Assembly: GCF_014208105.1 (NCBI RefSeq)
Contig: NZ_JACHMQ010000001.1
Coordinates: 5,332,001 to 5,396,000 of the forward strand
From: Actinomadura coerulea
GTDB taxonomy: Bacteria; Actinomycetota; Actinomycetes; Streptosporangiales; Streptosporangiaceae
Length of the DNA stretch: 64,000 nucleotides
Direction: 5' to 3'
Below, one piece after another: positions 22,863 through 31,421 of this stretch. Within the stretch, counting starts at the first letter, position 1; every line of letters starts with the position of its first letter. The translations under genes and the position numbers were made by a program. The notes under the pieces are model-generated. The model ran no database searches and was not told the origin of the DNA. It saw only the letters and a list, made by a program, of their open reading frames with translations.

Positions 22863-23329
22863 CCCATAGCGAAGCGGGCGAGGGCCCGGCTTCGCCGCGC
22901 GGGCGGGCGCACTCCGGCCACACATACGTCTGGCGGAAATCCGCTCGATCCGCTACAGATGTTCGAACAATTGTTCGGATTTGGTCTCCGGGGTTCTCTC
23001 TTCGAACACCGAGGCGGCACGAGGTGACTTCGCCTGTGCGGACAGTGACACTTCTGAGGTCAAGCCGGTGCCGACTTTCCTGACTTGTCGCCCGTCAGTG
23101 ATGTGAACAATACGCATTGTGGCAGATTTCACCCTGACCTTAACCTTGATCCAGACAGTTGATCATGTGATACTTCCGGGTAACCGCCCAGATGGCCCCA
23201 CTGGCCGCAAACTGCACAAGTAACCCTCCTCAGAACATTCGTCCCGATCGCATCAGTAAAGGCGCGCCGGACGTCCCGCCGCCATCCTGAATTCTCCAGC
23301 ACGGACAACTTCAGATGAGGACACGCAGC
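22863..23329. other. Intergenic region upstream of the terpene locus
   Basis: No gene is supported in these ~470 bases. The left part is GC-rich, the right part (23095-23260) is AT-rich like a promoter. A possible promoter is TTGATC (23146-23151) and TGATAC (23168-23173) with a 16-base spacer, which would give a leader of ~150 bases before the P450. A LexA-like box lies at 22963-22978. Confidence 0.5.
22963..22978. promoter_or_regulatory. LexA-like SOS box
   Basis: TCGAACAATTGTTCGG matches the actinobacterial LexA operator TCGAAC-N4-GTTCGA with one mismatch at the last base; the core GAAC-N4-GTTC is perfect. The nearest downstream gene is the P450 360 bases away on the plus strand; nothing DNA-repair-like lies nearby. 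Confidence 0.55.
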
Positions 23330-24694
23330 ATGACCGTCGACGGCGCTGACCTGGCGATCAGAAAGCCCGGAAAAATTCCCTTCCAACACGGCTTTCCCCG
23401 GCTGTTGCGGGATCCGCTTAGAGCATTCGAGCAGATCGGCCGAGAGTCGGACGGCGAGATTACGAGGGTGAATCTGGGCCTCACCCGTCCTTACCTCATC
23501 ACCCGTCCGGAGCACGTCCAGCACGTCCTGCGCGACAACGCGGCCAACTATCCCCGCAGAGGCATGATGTGGAAGCCGCTGACCCGGCTGGTCGGCGAGA
23601 TCGCGGGCGAGGGGCCCGAATGGGCGCTGAACAGGGGGATCTTCCAGAAGCTGCTGTCGGGACCCAACATCGCCAAGGTCACCGACGAGCTGGCGCGGAC
23701 GATCGTCGAGGGCGTGGACGACCTGGCCGAACGCACCCCGCCGGGTCAGCCGGTCGACGCGCAGACCGAACTCACCCGCATCGTCCAGCGCGCCGTCATC
23801 CGCGCCTTCTTCGGCAACAGGATCCCGCTGTCCGAGGCCGACCACCTGGCCGACGCGATCAGGACGGCGACGCGATCGATGGGCGCCCGGATGCTGCTGC
23901 CCTTCGTTCCTCTCTCGGTCCCGCTCCCCGGCGACCGGGCCTTCCAGCGCTCCGTCCAGGCCGTCGACGACGTCATCCTCCCCCTGGTGCGCGAGGCGCG
24001 GCGGGGCGAGGTCTTCGACCGGGACATCGTCTCGATGCTGATCGGGACGCACGACGAGCAGGGCCGCAGCCTCGACGACCAGCAGGTCCGCGACGGCGTG
24101 GTCGCCATGTTCACGGCCGGGACGGAGACCACGGCCACGGCCCTGGTGTGGCTCTGCGTCGTCCTGAACAGCCAGCCCGAGATCGCCGCCAGGCTCCGCG
24201 CGGAGATCGACGGGGTGCTGGGGTCCGACCACCCGACCCGCGCCCACCTGCCGGAACTGCGCTACACCAAGATGGTCATGCAGGAGCTCATGCGGGTGTA
24301 CTCGATCGGCTGGATCATTCCGCGGACGTCCGTCGCCGACGACGTCATCGACGGTGTGCGGATCAGGGGCGGCAACACCGTCCTCATCAGCCCGTACCTC
24401 ACCCACCGCCTACCGGACGTGTGGCCGCGGCCGGAGGTCTTCGACCCGGAGCGCTTCTCCCCCGCGCGTTCCAAGTCCCGTCACCGATTCGCGTACATGG
24501 CGTTCGGGGCCGGTCCCCACCAATGCGTGGGCACCCTCTTCTTCACCATCGAGGCCCAGCTCATCGCCGCGACGATGCTTCAGCGGTTCCGTCCGGTGGT
24601 CCTGGGCGACGGCCCGGTCGAACCCCAGGTGAGGCTGACGCTGATCCCCCGGGAACGCGTCGAGATGGTGCTCGAACCCGTGGGCTCACGGTGA
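23330..24694 (+). CDS. Cytochrome P450 of the diterpene/conservon locus
   Basis: The 454-residue P450 has I-helix AGTETT at ~263-268, ExxR (ELMR near 319) and heme loop FGAGPHQCVG at 392-401 with Cys399 as the heme ligand. No membrane anchor is present, as usual for bacterial P450s. The ATG at 23330 is chosen because GAGGA is eight bases upstream; an ATG at 23315 has no ribosome site. Its stop overlaps the terpene synthase GTG, so it is the first gene of an operon with two terpene cyclases. It most likely oxidises their diterpene product. Conservons in streptomycetes are often accompanied by P450s, which fits the downstream genes. Confidence 0.95.
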   Translation: MTVDGADLAIRKPGKIPFQHGFPRLLRDPLRAFEQIGRESDGEITRVNLGLTRPYLITRPEHVQHVLRDNAANYPRRGMMWKPLTRLVGEIAGEGPEWALNRGIFQKLLSGPNIAKVTDELARTIVEGVDDLAERTPPGQPVDAQTELTRIVQRAVIRAFFGNRIPLSEADHLADAIRTATRSMGARMLLPFVPLSVPLPGDRAFQRSVQAVDDVILPLVREARRGEVFDRDIVSMLIGTHDEQGRSLDDQQVRDGVVAMFTAGTETTATALVWLCVVLNSQPEIAARLRAEIDGVLGSDHPTRAHLPELRYTKMVMQELMRVYSIGWIIPRTSVADDVIDGVRIRGGNTVLISPYLTHRLPDVWPRPEVFDPERFSPARSKSRHRFAYMAFGAGPHQCVGTLFFTIEAQLIAATMLQRFRPVVLGDGPVEPQVRLTLIPRERVEMVLEPVGSR

Positions 24695-25641
24695 CCGCCG
24701 GCGCGGCTCCCGCCGTGGAGGACGAGTTCCAGAGGGCACTGGAGTCCGGCCGGACGGCCGCCCTGGCGGCGGACTGCCAGCGCGACCTCCAGGAGTGGGC
24801 GGCCTCCTTCCCCGTCCTCTTCTCGGCGCGCCCCTTCGACGCGCGGTTGTTCAGCACGGTCGCCCTGGCCAACGCTTTCGGTGCCCCCTGGGAGTCTCCC
24901 GACCGGCTGCGCATCGCGGCCCGCGCGTCGCTGTGGGTCTTCGCGGCCGACTGGGTCGTGGACTACATGGCCCGGACGCGGGCCGACGTCGAGCGCGCCA
25001 CGCGGGAATGCCTCACCCTCTTGGAGCCCGAAGGAACGAACCTGAACCCCGGGCTGGTGAGCGCGGATGACGAGACGGCCGCCGTCGGGCTCGCGCGCTG
25101 CCTGTCCGATCTCCAGGCCGATCTCGCCACCTCGCCCGCGTTCGGTGCCCACAGGGAACTGTGGGGCGGTCAGCTTCGCCGCTACCTCGAAGCGATGGCG
25201 CGGGAGTGGGAATGGAAGGCCGCCTTCACCGCGGATCGCAAGGCCCCCGGACTCCCGGACTTCGACGAGTACGTGGCGAACGCCGACAACTTCGGGTCCT
25301 CGCTGGTCAACATCGCGCACTGGATCTTCACCGGGGACGAGCGCACGTTCGCGCATCTGGACGACCTGGGGAAGGTGAGCGCGGGGGTGCAGCGCGTCCT
25401 GCGCCTGCTCAATGACCTCGCCACCTACGAGCGTGACCTCACCTGGGGTGATCTGAACTCGCTCATGCTGGGCGTGGACCGCCCCGCGGTGATGGAGCGC
25501 ATCACCGAGATCGTCGGCGAGTGCCGGGAGCAGCTCGTCCCGCTGAAGGAGACCTGCCCGGTCGAGGCCGCCTACCTGGAGCGGCAGATCGCCTACAGCA
25601 CCGGCTTCTACGGCGTCACCGACTACTGGGGTTCCCTATGA
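24691..25641 (+). CDS. Class I terpene synthase (probable diterpene synthase)
   Basis: The 316-residue protein has the class I metal motifs in diverged form: D87-W-V-V-D91 in the first helix (in place of DDxxD) and N241-D242-x-x-T245-x-x-x-D249 (NSE/DTE type). Between them lie the Arg/Trp-rich helix QLRRYLEAMAREWEWK and the NFGSSLVNIAHW segment that are typical of bacterial terpene synthases. The GTG start overlaps the P450 stop; the stop overlaps the class II cyclase start. As partner of a class II cyclase it should ionise the bicyclic diphosphate made by that enzyme. The product cannot be predicted. Confidence 0.9.
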   Translation: MTAGAAPAVEDEFQRALESGRTAALAADCQRDLQEWAASFPVLFSARPFDARLFSTVALANAFGAPWESPDRLRIAARASLWVFAADWVVDYMARTRADVERATRECLTLLEPEGTNLNPGLVSADDETAAVGLARCLSDLQADLATSPAFGAHRELWGGQLRRYLEAMAREWEWKAAFTADRKAPGLPDFDEYVANADNFGSSLVNIAHWIFTGDERTFAHLDDLGKVSAGVQRVLRLLNDLATYERDLTWGDLNSLMLGVDRPAVMERITEIVGECREQLVPLKETCPVEAAYLERQIAYSTGFYGVTDYWGSL

Positions 25642-27341
25642 GCGTCGATGACCGCCCGGCCCTCGCCGCGATCCCCGCACGGCACGCCGCGGCCGGCGGC
25701 TACACCGCCCGGGCCGGCGAACTGGTCATGAGTCTCTTCCGCGAACCCTGGGGGCAGGTGTCGCCCTCGGTCTACGAGACCGCGCGCCTGGTCTCCCTCG
25801 CCCCCTGGCTGACCGGCCACGAAGAACGGCTGGCCTACCTTCTCGACGTCCAGCGGGAGGACGGCGGGTGGGGCGGCCCGGGGGGATACGCGCTCGTCCC
25901 GACGCTGAGCGCGGTCGACGCACTCCTGGCGACCCTCCGGCGGGAGCCGGAAGACGCCGGCGACGCGGCCCTCGCGAGATCCGCCGAACGTGGTCTGCGC
26001 ATGCTGTCATCGCTGCTCCCGAGCCTGGACACGGGAGGCGGCGGAGCGGGCACGGTGGACGTACCGGACACGCCCGCCCTGGACATCATCACCGTCTCGC
26101 TGACGTCCTCGATCGCCGAGCATCTGCGCGTTCTGCGCGAGAACCGTCCCGAAGGTCGGGAGTCGTGGCATTCGTGGACGCTGCCCGCCCTCCCCGGCTT
26201 CGACCGCGACCGCCTCGACCTCGCGCTGGCCGCGTTGAACGCGGGGGCCGCCCTGCCCGGCAAGCTCTTCCACGCGCTGGAGGTGACCGGCGTCGCCGCC
26301 GTCGGCGCGGTGGGGGTCCCGCCCGCCTCGACGGGCACGGTCGGCGCGTCCCCGGCGGCCACCGCGGCGTGGCTGGGCGGGCGGGCCCCAGGTCCCTCTG
26401 GCGAGCGCGCGGCGCTGCGTTACCTGGAGACCGCAGTGCGGAAGTTCGGCGGCCCGGTGCCCTGCGGGCTTCCCATCACGGTCTTCGAGCGCTCGTGGGT
26501 GGTCGGCGGCCTGCTGCGGGCCGGGCTCTCCCCCGCCATCCCCGCCCGCCTGTCCGCCGAACTCGCGGCGGCCCTCGGTCCGGACGGCACCCCGGCGGCC
26601 GCGGGCCTGCCCGCCGACGCGGACACCACCGCGATGACGCTGTACGCGCTCTCCCTCCTGGGCGTCAGGAGGACGCCCGACGCGCTGCTGCGGTACGAGA
26701 TGGAGACCCATTTCTGCACGTGGCAGGGAGAGAACGGTCATTCGACCAGCGTGAACGCGCACGTCCTCGACGCTTTCGGCCAATATCTCCGGCAAACCGG
26801 AGAGCGGACGGACGGCGATCAGGACGCCACTCACAACCGCTTTGTCGAAGTCGTGAGAAAGCTCTCATCGTGGCTGTGCGCCGAGCAACGGGAAGACGGC
26901 AGCTGGCACGACCGATGGCACGCATCCCCGTATTACGCGACGGTGTGTTGCGCGCTCGCACTATCCGACTTCGGCGTCGGGAACGCGGGGGCCGCGGTGG
27001 GCAGGGCGGTGGCCTGGGTGCTGGCGACGCAACGCCCGGACGGCTCCTGGGGCATATGGGGCGGCACCGCCGAAGAGACCGCCTACGCGCTCCAGATTCT
27101 GCTCCTTGCGGGCCCCTCGGCGGACCCCGCGACCGAACGCGCGGTCACGGCCGGCCATCGGTATCTTCTGCGCGCGGCCCGGCAGGACGAGCGTCCCGCA
27201 CTGTGGCACGATAAGGATCTGTATCTGCCCACCGCGGTGGTGGAGGCGGAAATCCTCGCGGCACTTCACCTCGCGGCGGCACGGCCGGGCGGCAGCGGCC
27301 CCTCCCAGCAGGGCCAACAAAGCCCCAAAGTTAACATATAG
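25638..27341 (+). CDS. Class II diterpene cyclase (copalyl/halimadienyl diphosphate synthase type)
   Basis: The 567-residue protein has the beta-gamma double alpha-barrel features of class II cyclases: QW-like repeats (QREDGGWGG near the N-terminus, QREDGSWHDRW and QRPDGSWGIWGG in the C-terminal half) and the acid motif D327-A-D329-T-T-A-M. The usual motif is DxDDTAM; here the last Asp is Thr, giving DxDTT, as reported for the mycobacterial halimadienyl diphosphate synthase Rv3377c (from memory). It should protonate geranylgeranyl diphosphate and hand a bicyclic diphosphate to the class I enzyme encoded just upstream (ATGA overlap). No GGPP synthase is in this operon. The last codons are AT-richer than the body. 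Confidence 0.93.
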   Translation: MSVDDRPALAAIPARHAAAGGYTARAGELVMSLFREPWGQVSPSVYETARLVSLAPWLTGHEERLAYLLDVQREDGGWGGPGGYALVPTLSAVDALLATLRREPEDAGDAALARSAERGLRMLSSLLPSLDTGGGGAGTVDVPDTPALDIITVSLTSSIAEHLRVLRENRPEGRESWHSWTLPALPGFDRDRLDLALAALNAGAALPGKLFHALEVTGVAAVGAVGVPPASTGTVGASPAATAAWLGGRAPGPSGERAALRYLETAVRKFGGPVPCGLPITVFERSWVVGGLLRAGLSPAIPARLSAELAAALGPDGTPAAAGLPADADTTAMTLYALSLLGVRRTPDALLRYEMETHFCTWQGENGHSTSVNAHVLDAFGQYLRQTGERTDGDQDATHNRFVEVVRKLSSWLCAEQREDGSWHDRWHASPYYATVCCALALSDFGVGNAGAAVGRAVAWVLATQRPDGSWGIWGGTAEETAYALQILLLAGPSADPATERAVTAGHRYLLRAARQDERPALWHDKDLYLPTAVVEAEILAALHLAAARPGGSGPSQQGQQSPKVNI

Positions 27342-27348
27342 GACATCA

Positions 27349-27364
27349 AGGCCCCCTCAGGCCT
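27349..27364 (+). terminator. Weak hairpin after the terpene operon
   Basis: AGGCC and GGCCT form a 5 bp stem with a 6-base loop just after the cyclase stop; a competing AAGGC/GCCTT pairing (27348-27371) is also possible. There is no T-tract, so read-through into the conservon is possible. Confidence 0.3.
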
Positions 27365-27517
27365 CCGCCTTGAGTCGTATTGACGGAATTGCTAGGGTTC
27401 TTCCCGGCGCGGAACGTATCTGTTTCAGCCCACCATGCCCTCACCCGTCGGGCGCTTTGGATCCTCCGGCCCCTGGAGCAGCCTCTGGGAGGCTTTCTAT
27501 TTTCCTGGGCAGGTAAA

Positions 27518-29962
27518 ATGCGCTTGCGCAATTCGCGTGTGCGGACCAAGATCACAGCGTTGCTGCTGTCCCTTGTGGCCCTCTGGGGATTCGCGGCGTG
27601 GGTGACCCTGCGCGAGGGCCTCGACCTGCTGTCGGTCAGCACGCTCGACGAGAACACCGGCAGGCCCGGCTCCGACATGATCACGGCGCTCCAGGCGGAA
27701 CGACGGGCGACGATGGTCTACCTGGGCCGTCCCGGCCCCCAGCAGCGCACGGCGCTGACCACCCAGCGCGCCAAGTCCGACAAGGCCGTCGCGAAGTTCC
27801 GGCGTCTCGCCGGCAGCGGCGACACCAAGGACGCCGCGAGCGCCATCGGCTGGAAGCGCATCAAGGAGACCCTCTCCGCCCTGAACGGTCTCGCCGCGGG
27901 CCGCCGCGCCGTCGACGCCGGCATCGACCGCGGCCAGGCCGCGCAGCCCTACAACGCCGTCATCGACTCCACGTTCCGCATCTTCCGTTCGAGCGCGGGC
28001 GTCGACGACGAGGAGATCGCCAAGGACAGCCGGACGCTGATCGACCTGACCCGCGCACGCGAGGTGCTCTCCCGCGAGGACGCACTGATCTCCGGGGTCC
28101 TCACGGCGGGCCGCTTCAGCGGGGCCGAGCTGATCGACTTCACGGAGCTGGTCGGCACCCAGCGCTTCCTGTTCGACGAGTCGGTGGCCGAGCTTCCCAC
28201 CGCCGACCGCAACGCCTACGAGCGGTTCCGCGGCGGCGCGGAGTACGGCCGGCTGCGGCTCCTCGAAGACCGCATCATCCAGCGGGCGCGCACCGGCCTC
28301 AAGCCGCCGACCTCCGCCGAGAACTGGCGGACCACCGCCCAGCCGGTCCTGACCGCGCACGAGCAGCTCGTCCTCAAGGGCGGCGACGGCGTCGTGGAAC
28401 GCGCCACACCGGTCGCGGTCGGCGTGGTCATCAGGTTGATGCTGGCGGGCGGACTGGGGCTCCTCGCGGTCATCGCGTCCGTCGTCGTGTCGATCACCAC
28501 GGCGCGCGCCCTCGTCCAGCAGCTCGAACGCCTGCGCCGCGCCGCCTGGGAGCTGGCCGAGCAGCGGCTGCCCGGCGTCGTCGAGCGGCTCGGACACGGC
28601 GAGAAGGTGGACGTCGCCGTCGAGGCGCCGCCGCTGCGTTTCGGCACTGACGAGATCGGGCAAGTGGGGCGCGCGTTCAACGCCGTCCAGGAGACCGCGA
28701 TCCGCACCGCCGTCGAGCAGGCGGAGCTGCGCCGCGGCATCCGGGACGTCCTGCTGAGCCTGGCCCGCCGCACCCAGACGCTGGTGCACCGGCAGCTCAC
28801 CATGCTGGACACCATGGAGCGCCGCCGCGACATCGAGACCAAGGAGCTGGAGGAGCTCTTCCGGCTCGACCACCTCGCCACCCGCATGCGGCGCAACGCC
28901 GAGAACCTGATCGTGCTCTCCGGCGCCCTCCCCGCCCGCGGCTGGCGCAACGCCGTCCCGATGGTGGACGTCGTCCGCGCCGCCGTCGGCGAGGTCGAGG
29001 ACTACACCCGCGTCACGGTCCTGCCGTTCGGCCCGGTCGAACTGGCCGGGCGCGCGGTCGGCGACGTCACGCACCTGCTCGCCGAGCTGATCGAGAACGC
29101 CGTCTCCTTCTCGCCGCCCGACACCATCGTGCAGGTCGGCGGGCACCTGGTCGCCAGCGGCTTCGCCATCGACATCGAGGACCGCGGGCTCGGCATGACC
29201 GACGAGAAGCTCGCCGAGATCAACTCGCGGATCGCCGACCCGCCCGACTTCCACCTGCAGAGCTCGGTGCAGCTCGGCCTGTTCGTGGTCAGCAAGCTCG
29301 CCGAGCGGTACAACGTGCAGGTCTCGCTGAAGCGTTCCGCGTACGGCGGGACCACGGCGGTCGTCGTCATCCCGCGAGAACTGATCGCCGAGCAGGGCCC
29401 GGCGCCCGTCGCGGCGGGCACCACCACCCGCAACGGCCTCGAGGTGCGCCGCCCCGCCGCCGTCGGGGCCCCCGCAAGCGGGCGCCCCCTCAGCGCCGCG
29501 ACGCCGCTCGGCCCGTCGACCACCGGCCCGCAGTCCACGGGGCCCGCCCTGGTCGCGGTGCCCCCTCCCCTGGAACAGCCGGCCACCGAGCCGCAGCCCC
29601 GCGGAACGAACGGTTCCGAGCCGCCCGCGACCGGTCCCGAGCCGCGCCTGCGGCAGGACGAGGTCCTCGCGGACGGCGACCGACACGATCCCACCCAGTT
29701 GGAGGACGTGCCACCCGTGCCCGACATCTCCACCACTCCGTCCGGTCTCCCCGTCCGGGTGCCGCAGGCGAACCTGGCCGAACCCCTGCGCACCGATGAG
29801 CCCGTCGTCGCCGACGAGCTCGAGGAGCAGGGCGACCCAGGCCGCTCCCCCGAGGAGATCAAGCAGATCATGGGCTCTTATCAGCGCGGCACCCAGCGGG
29901 GCCGCTCCGCCGCGGCGGAAGCCCTCGGCACCAACGCAGCGGAAGGCGAGGCAGATCAGTGA
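27518..29962 (+). CDS. cvnA: Conservon sensor histidine kinase-like protein (CvnA)
   Basis: The ATG at 27518 gives 814 residues opening with RLRNSRVRTKITALLLSLVA, the usual CvnA start. An N-terminal helix, a ~260-residue outside sensor region (nitrate/nitrite-sensing-like helical domain), a second helix near residue 310 and a HAMP-like linker precede the kinase part. The dimerisation helix DHLATRMRRNAENLIVLSG and the ATPase motifs LLAELIENAVSFSPP (N box) and IEDRGLGMTDEKL (G box) are visible. A Pro-rich tail of ~180 residues follows. An upstream ATG at 27380 would add 46 residues without a ribosome site. It is the first gene of a four-gene conservon 176 bases after the cyclase gene. Confidence 0.93.
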   Translation: MRLRNSRVRTKITALLLSLVALWGFAAWVTLREGLDLLSVSTLDENTGRPGSDMITALQAERRATMVYLGRPGPQQRTALTTQRAKSDKAVAKFRRLAGSGDTKDAASAIGWKRIKETLSALNGLAAGRRAVDAGIDRGQAAQPYNAVIDSTFRIFRSSAGVDDEEIAKDSRTLIDLTRAREVLSREDALISGVLTAGRFSGAELIDFTELVGTQRFLFDESVAELPTADRNAYERFRGGAEYGRLRLLEDRIIQRARTGLKPPTSAENWRTTAQPVLTAHEQLVLKGGDGVVERATPVAVGVVIRLMLAGGLGLLAVIASVVVSITTARALVQQLERLRRAAWELAEQRLPGVVERLGHGEKVDVAVEAPPLRFGTDEIGQVGRAFNAVQETAIRTAVEQAELRRGIRDVLLSLARRTQTLVHRQLTMLDTMERRRDIETKELEELFRLDHLATRMRRNAENLIVLSGALPARGWRNAVPMVDVVRAAVGEVEDYTRVTVLPFGPVELAGRAVGDVTHLLAELIENAVSFSPPDTIVQVGGHLVASGFAIDIEDRGLGMTDEKLAEINSRIADPPDFHLQSSVQLGLFVVSKLAERYNVQVSLKRSAYGGTTAVVVIPRELIAEQGPAPVAAGTTTRNGLEVRRPAAVGAPASGRPLSAATPLGPSTTGPQSTGPALVAVPPPLEQPATEPQPRGTNGSEPPATGPEPRLRQDEVLADGDRHDPTQLEDVPPVPDISTTPSGLPVRVPQANLAEPLRTDEPVVADELEEQGDPGRSPEEIKQIMGSYQRGTQRGRSAAAEALGTNAAEGEADQ

Positions 29963-30384
29963 CGCAGAAGACCAGTTCCTCCTCCGATCTGGGCTGGCTG
30001 CTGGACGACCTGGTGCACCGGCTGCCGAACGCCCGCAGCGCGGTCGTGCTCTCGGCGGACGGCCTGCTCATGGCGTCCTCCGAGGCCATGTCGCAGGACG
30101 ACGCCGAGCATCTCGCCGCCGTCGCCGCCGGCATCCAGAGCCTGGCCAAGGGCGCGGGCACCCGCTTCGGCGGCGGCCCCGTCCGGCAGACGATCGTCGA
30201 GATGGCGTCGGCGTTCCTGCTGGTCACGGTGGCCGGCAAGGGCGCCTGCCTCGCCGTCCTCGCCGACGAGGAGGCCGATGTCGGGCTCGTCGCCTACGAG
30301 ATGGCGATGCTCGTCACGGCCATGGGCCACCACCTCACCTCGCCGTCGCGCTCGGAGTCCCCGCAGGAGGGGCGCCCGGCATGA
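29959..30384 (+). CDS. cvnB: Roadblock/LC7 domain protein (CvnB)
   Basis: The 141-residue roadblock/LC7 protein (LGWLLDDLVHRLPNARSAVV, SADGLLMASSE, GKGACLAVLADEEADVGLVA) starts with GTG overlapping the cvnA stop. Roadblock proteins partner small GTPases and in conservons associate with CvnD at the membrane. It follows the fixed order kinase - roadblock - DUF742 - GTPase. Confidence 0.95.
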   Translation: MTQKTSSSSDLGWLLDDLVHRLPNARSAVVLSADGLLMASSEAMSQDDAEHLAAVAAGIQSLAKGAGTRFGGGPVRQTIVEMASAFLLVTVAGKGACLAVLADEEADVGLVAYEMAMLVTAMGHHLTSPSRSESPQEGRPA

Positions 30385-30809
30385 TGCCTCCCGAGGATCC
30401 CGCCCAGGAGCCCTGGGGGGAAGAGACGGCGACGCACTCCCCGTTCGAGGACCGGTATCTCGACGAGCACGCCGGCCCGATGGTGCGGCCGTACGTGATG
30501 ACCAGCGGCCGCATCGAGCCGACCCGCGGAAGTTTCGACCTCATCACCCTGGTGGTGGCGGCCGGCCCCGAGCCCGAGGGCGCGATCGGCCTCGGGCCCG
30601 AGCACGTGGCCATCATCCGGCTCTGCCAGTCGGTGATGTCGGTCGCCGAGATCACCGGGCATCTCGACCTGCCCGTCGCGACCGTGCGGGTGATGCTCGG
30701 AGACCTGCTCGACAAGGGGTTCGTCTCCATGCAGGAACCCGAACCGGAGGCGGACATGCACGACATCAGGCTCTACAAGGCGGTGATCGATGGTCTCCGG
30801 GCCCTCTAG
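30381..30809 (+). CDS. cvnC: DUF742 protein (CvnC)
   Basis: The 142-residue protein has the DUF742 core: GPMVRPYVMTSGRIEPTRGS, the hydrophobic strand FDLITLVVA, a winged-helix-like region (EHVAIIRLCQSVMSVAEITG, LPVATVRVMLGDLLDKGFV) and the DIRLYKAVIDGLRAL end. Its start (ATGATG) overlaps the cvnB stop, and its 3' end overlaps cvnD by 20 bases. The winged-helix-like part may bind a partner or DNA. The biochemical role is not established for the family. Confidence 0.94.
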   Translation: MMPPEDPAQEPWGEETATHSPFEDRYLDEHAGPMVRPYVMTSGRIEPTRGSFDLITLVVAAGPEPEGAIGLGPEHVAIIRLCQSVMSVAEITGHLDLPVATVRVMLGDLLDKGFVSMQEPEPEADMHDIRLYKAVIDGLRAL

Positions 30810-31404
30810 GCGCGACACGCGCGCCCGCCGGCTCCCCACCGCGGTCAAGATCGTGATCGCGGGCGGCTTCGGGGTCGGCAAGACCACGATGGTGGGCACG
30901 GTCTCGGAGACCGCCCCCCTGCGCACCGAGGAGTTGCTCACCGACGAGGGCATCGGCGTCGACGACATCTCCGGGGTCGAGCGCAAGAAGACCACCACGG
31001 TCGCGATGGACTTCGGCCGCATCACGATGCGCGACGAGTACGTCCTCTACCTGTTCGGCACCCCCGGCCAGGAGCGCTTCTGGTTCATGTGGGACGAGGT
31101 CTCGCTCGGCGCGCTCGGCGCCGTCGTGCTCGCCGACACCCGCCGCCTGTCGGACTGCTTCCCGTCCGTCGACTACTTCGAGCGCCGCGGCACCCCGTTC
31201 ATCGTCGCCGTGAACTGCTTCGAGGGCGCCCAGCGCTACGACCTCGCGGAGATCCAGCTGGCCCTGAACCTGGGCCCCAAGGTCCCGGTCATGCTCTGCG
31301 ACGCCCGCAGCCTCGGCTCCTGCAAGGAGGTCCTCATCGACCTCGTCCTGCACGCCATGAAGACCCGCGGCCTCACGGAGGAGCCCGAACCCCAGAACGC
31401 CTAG
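30790..31404 (+). CDS. cvnD: Small GTPase of the conservon (CvnD)
   Basis: The 204-residue P-loop GTPase has Walker A GGFGVGKTT near residue 25, switch region and FGTPGQERFWFMW (DxxG replaced by GTPGQ as usual in CvnD), and VAVNCFEGA as the specificity loop in place of NKxD. It completes the conservon, a membrane-associated complex compared with eukaryotic G-protein systems. In Streptomyces coelicolor, conservons such as cvn9 (rarABCD with a P450, rarE) influence development and antibiotic production. A hairpin follows directly at its stop. Confidence 0.95.
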   Translation: MVSGPSRRDTRARRLPTAVKIVIAGGFGVGKTTMVGTVSETAPLRTEELLTDEGIGVDDISGVERKKTTTVAMDFGRITMRDEYVLYLFGTPGQERFWFMWDEVSLGALGAVVLADTRRLSDCFPSVDYFERRGTPFIVAVNCFEGAQRYDLAEIQLALNLGPKVPVMLCDARSLGSCKEVLIDLVLHAMKTRGLTEEPEPQNA

Positions 31405-31421
31405 CCGCGGACACCCGCGGC
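31404..31421 (+). terminator. Hairpin at the end of the conservon
   Basis: GCCGCGG and CCGCGGC form a perfect 7 bp stem with a 4-base loop, beginning at the last base of the cvnD stop. No T-tract follows, so it may act as a weak or factor-aided terminator. Confidence 0.5.

Noticed and set aside
22799..23083. A 94-codon frame spanning the LexA-like box
   Set aside because: It starts inside the preceding gene, has no ribosome site and has Arg/Ser-rich noise composition.
23024..23083. A 19-codon frame upstream of the P450 as a leader peptide
   Set aside because: It has no good ribosome site and no regulatory hairpin pair after it; the distance to the P450 is over 240 bases.
27380..27517. An upstream ATG for the conservon kinase
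   Set aside because: The extra 46 residues show no CvnA similarity and lack a ribosome site, whereas the start at 27518 gives the standard CvnA beginning.
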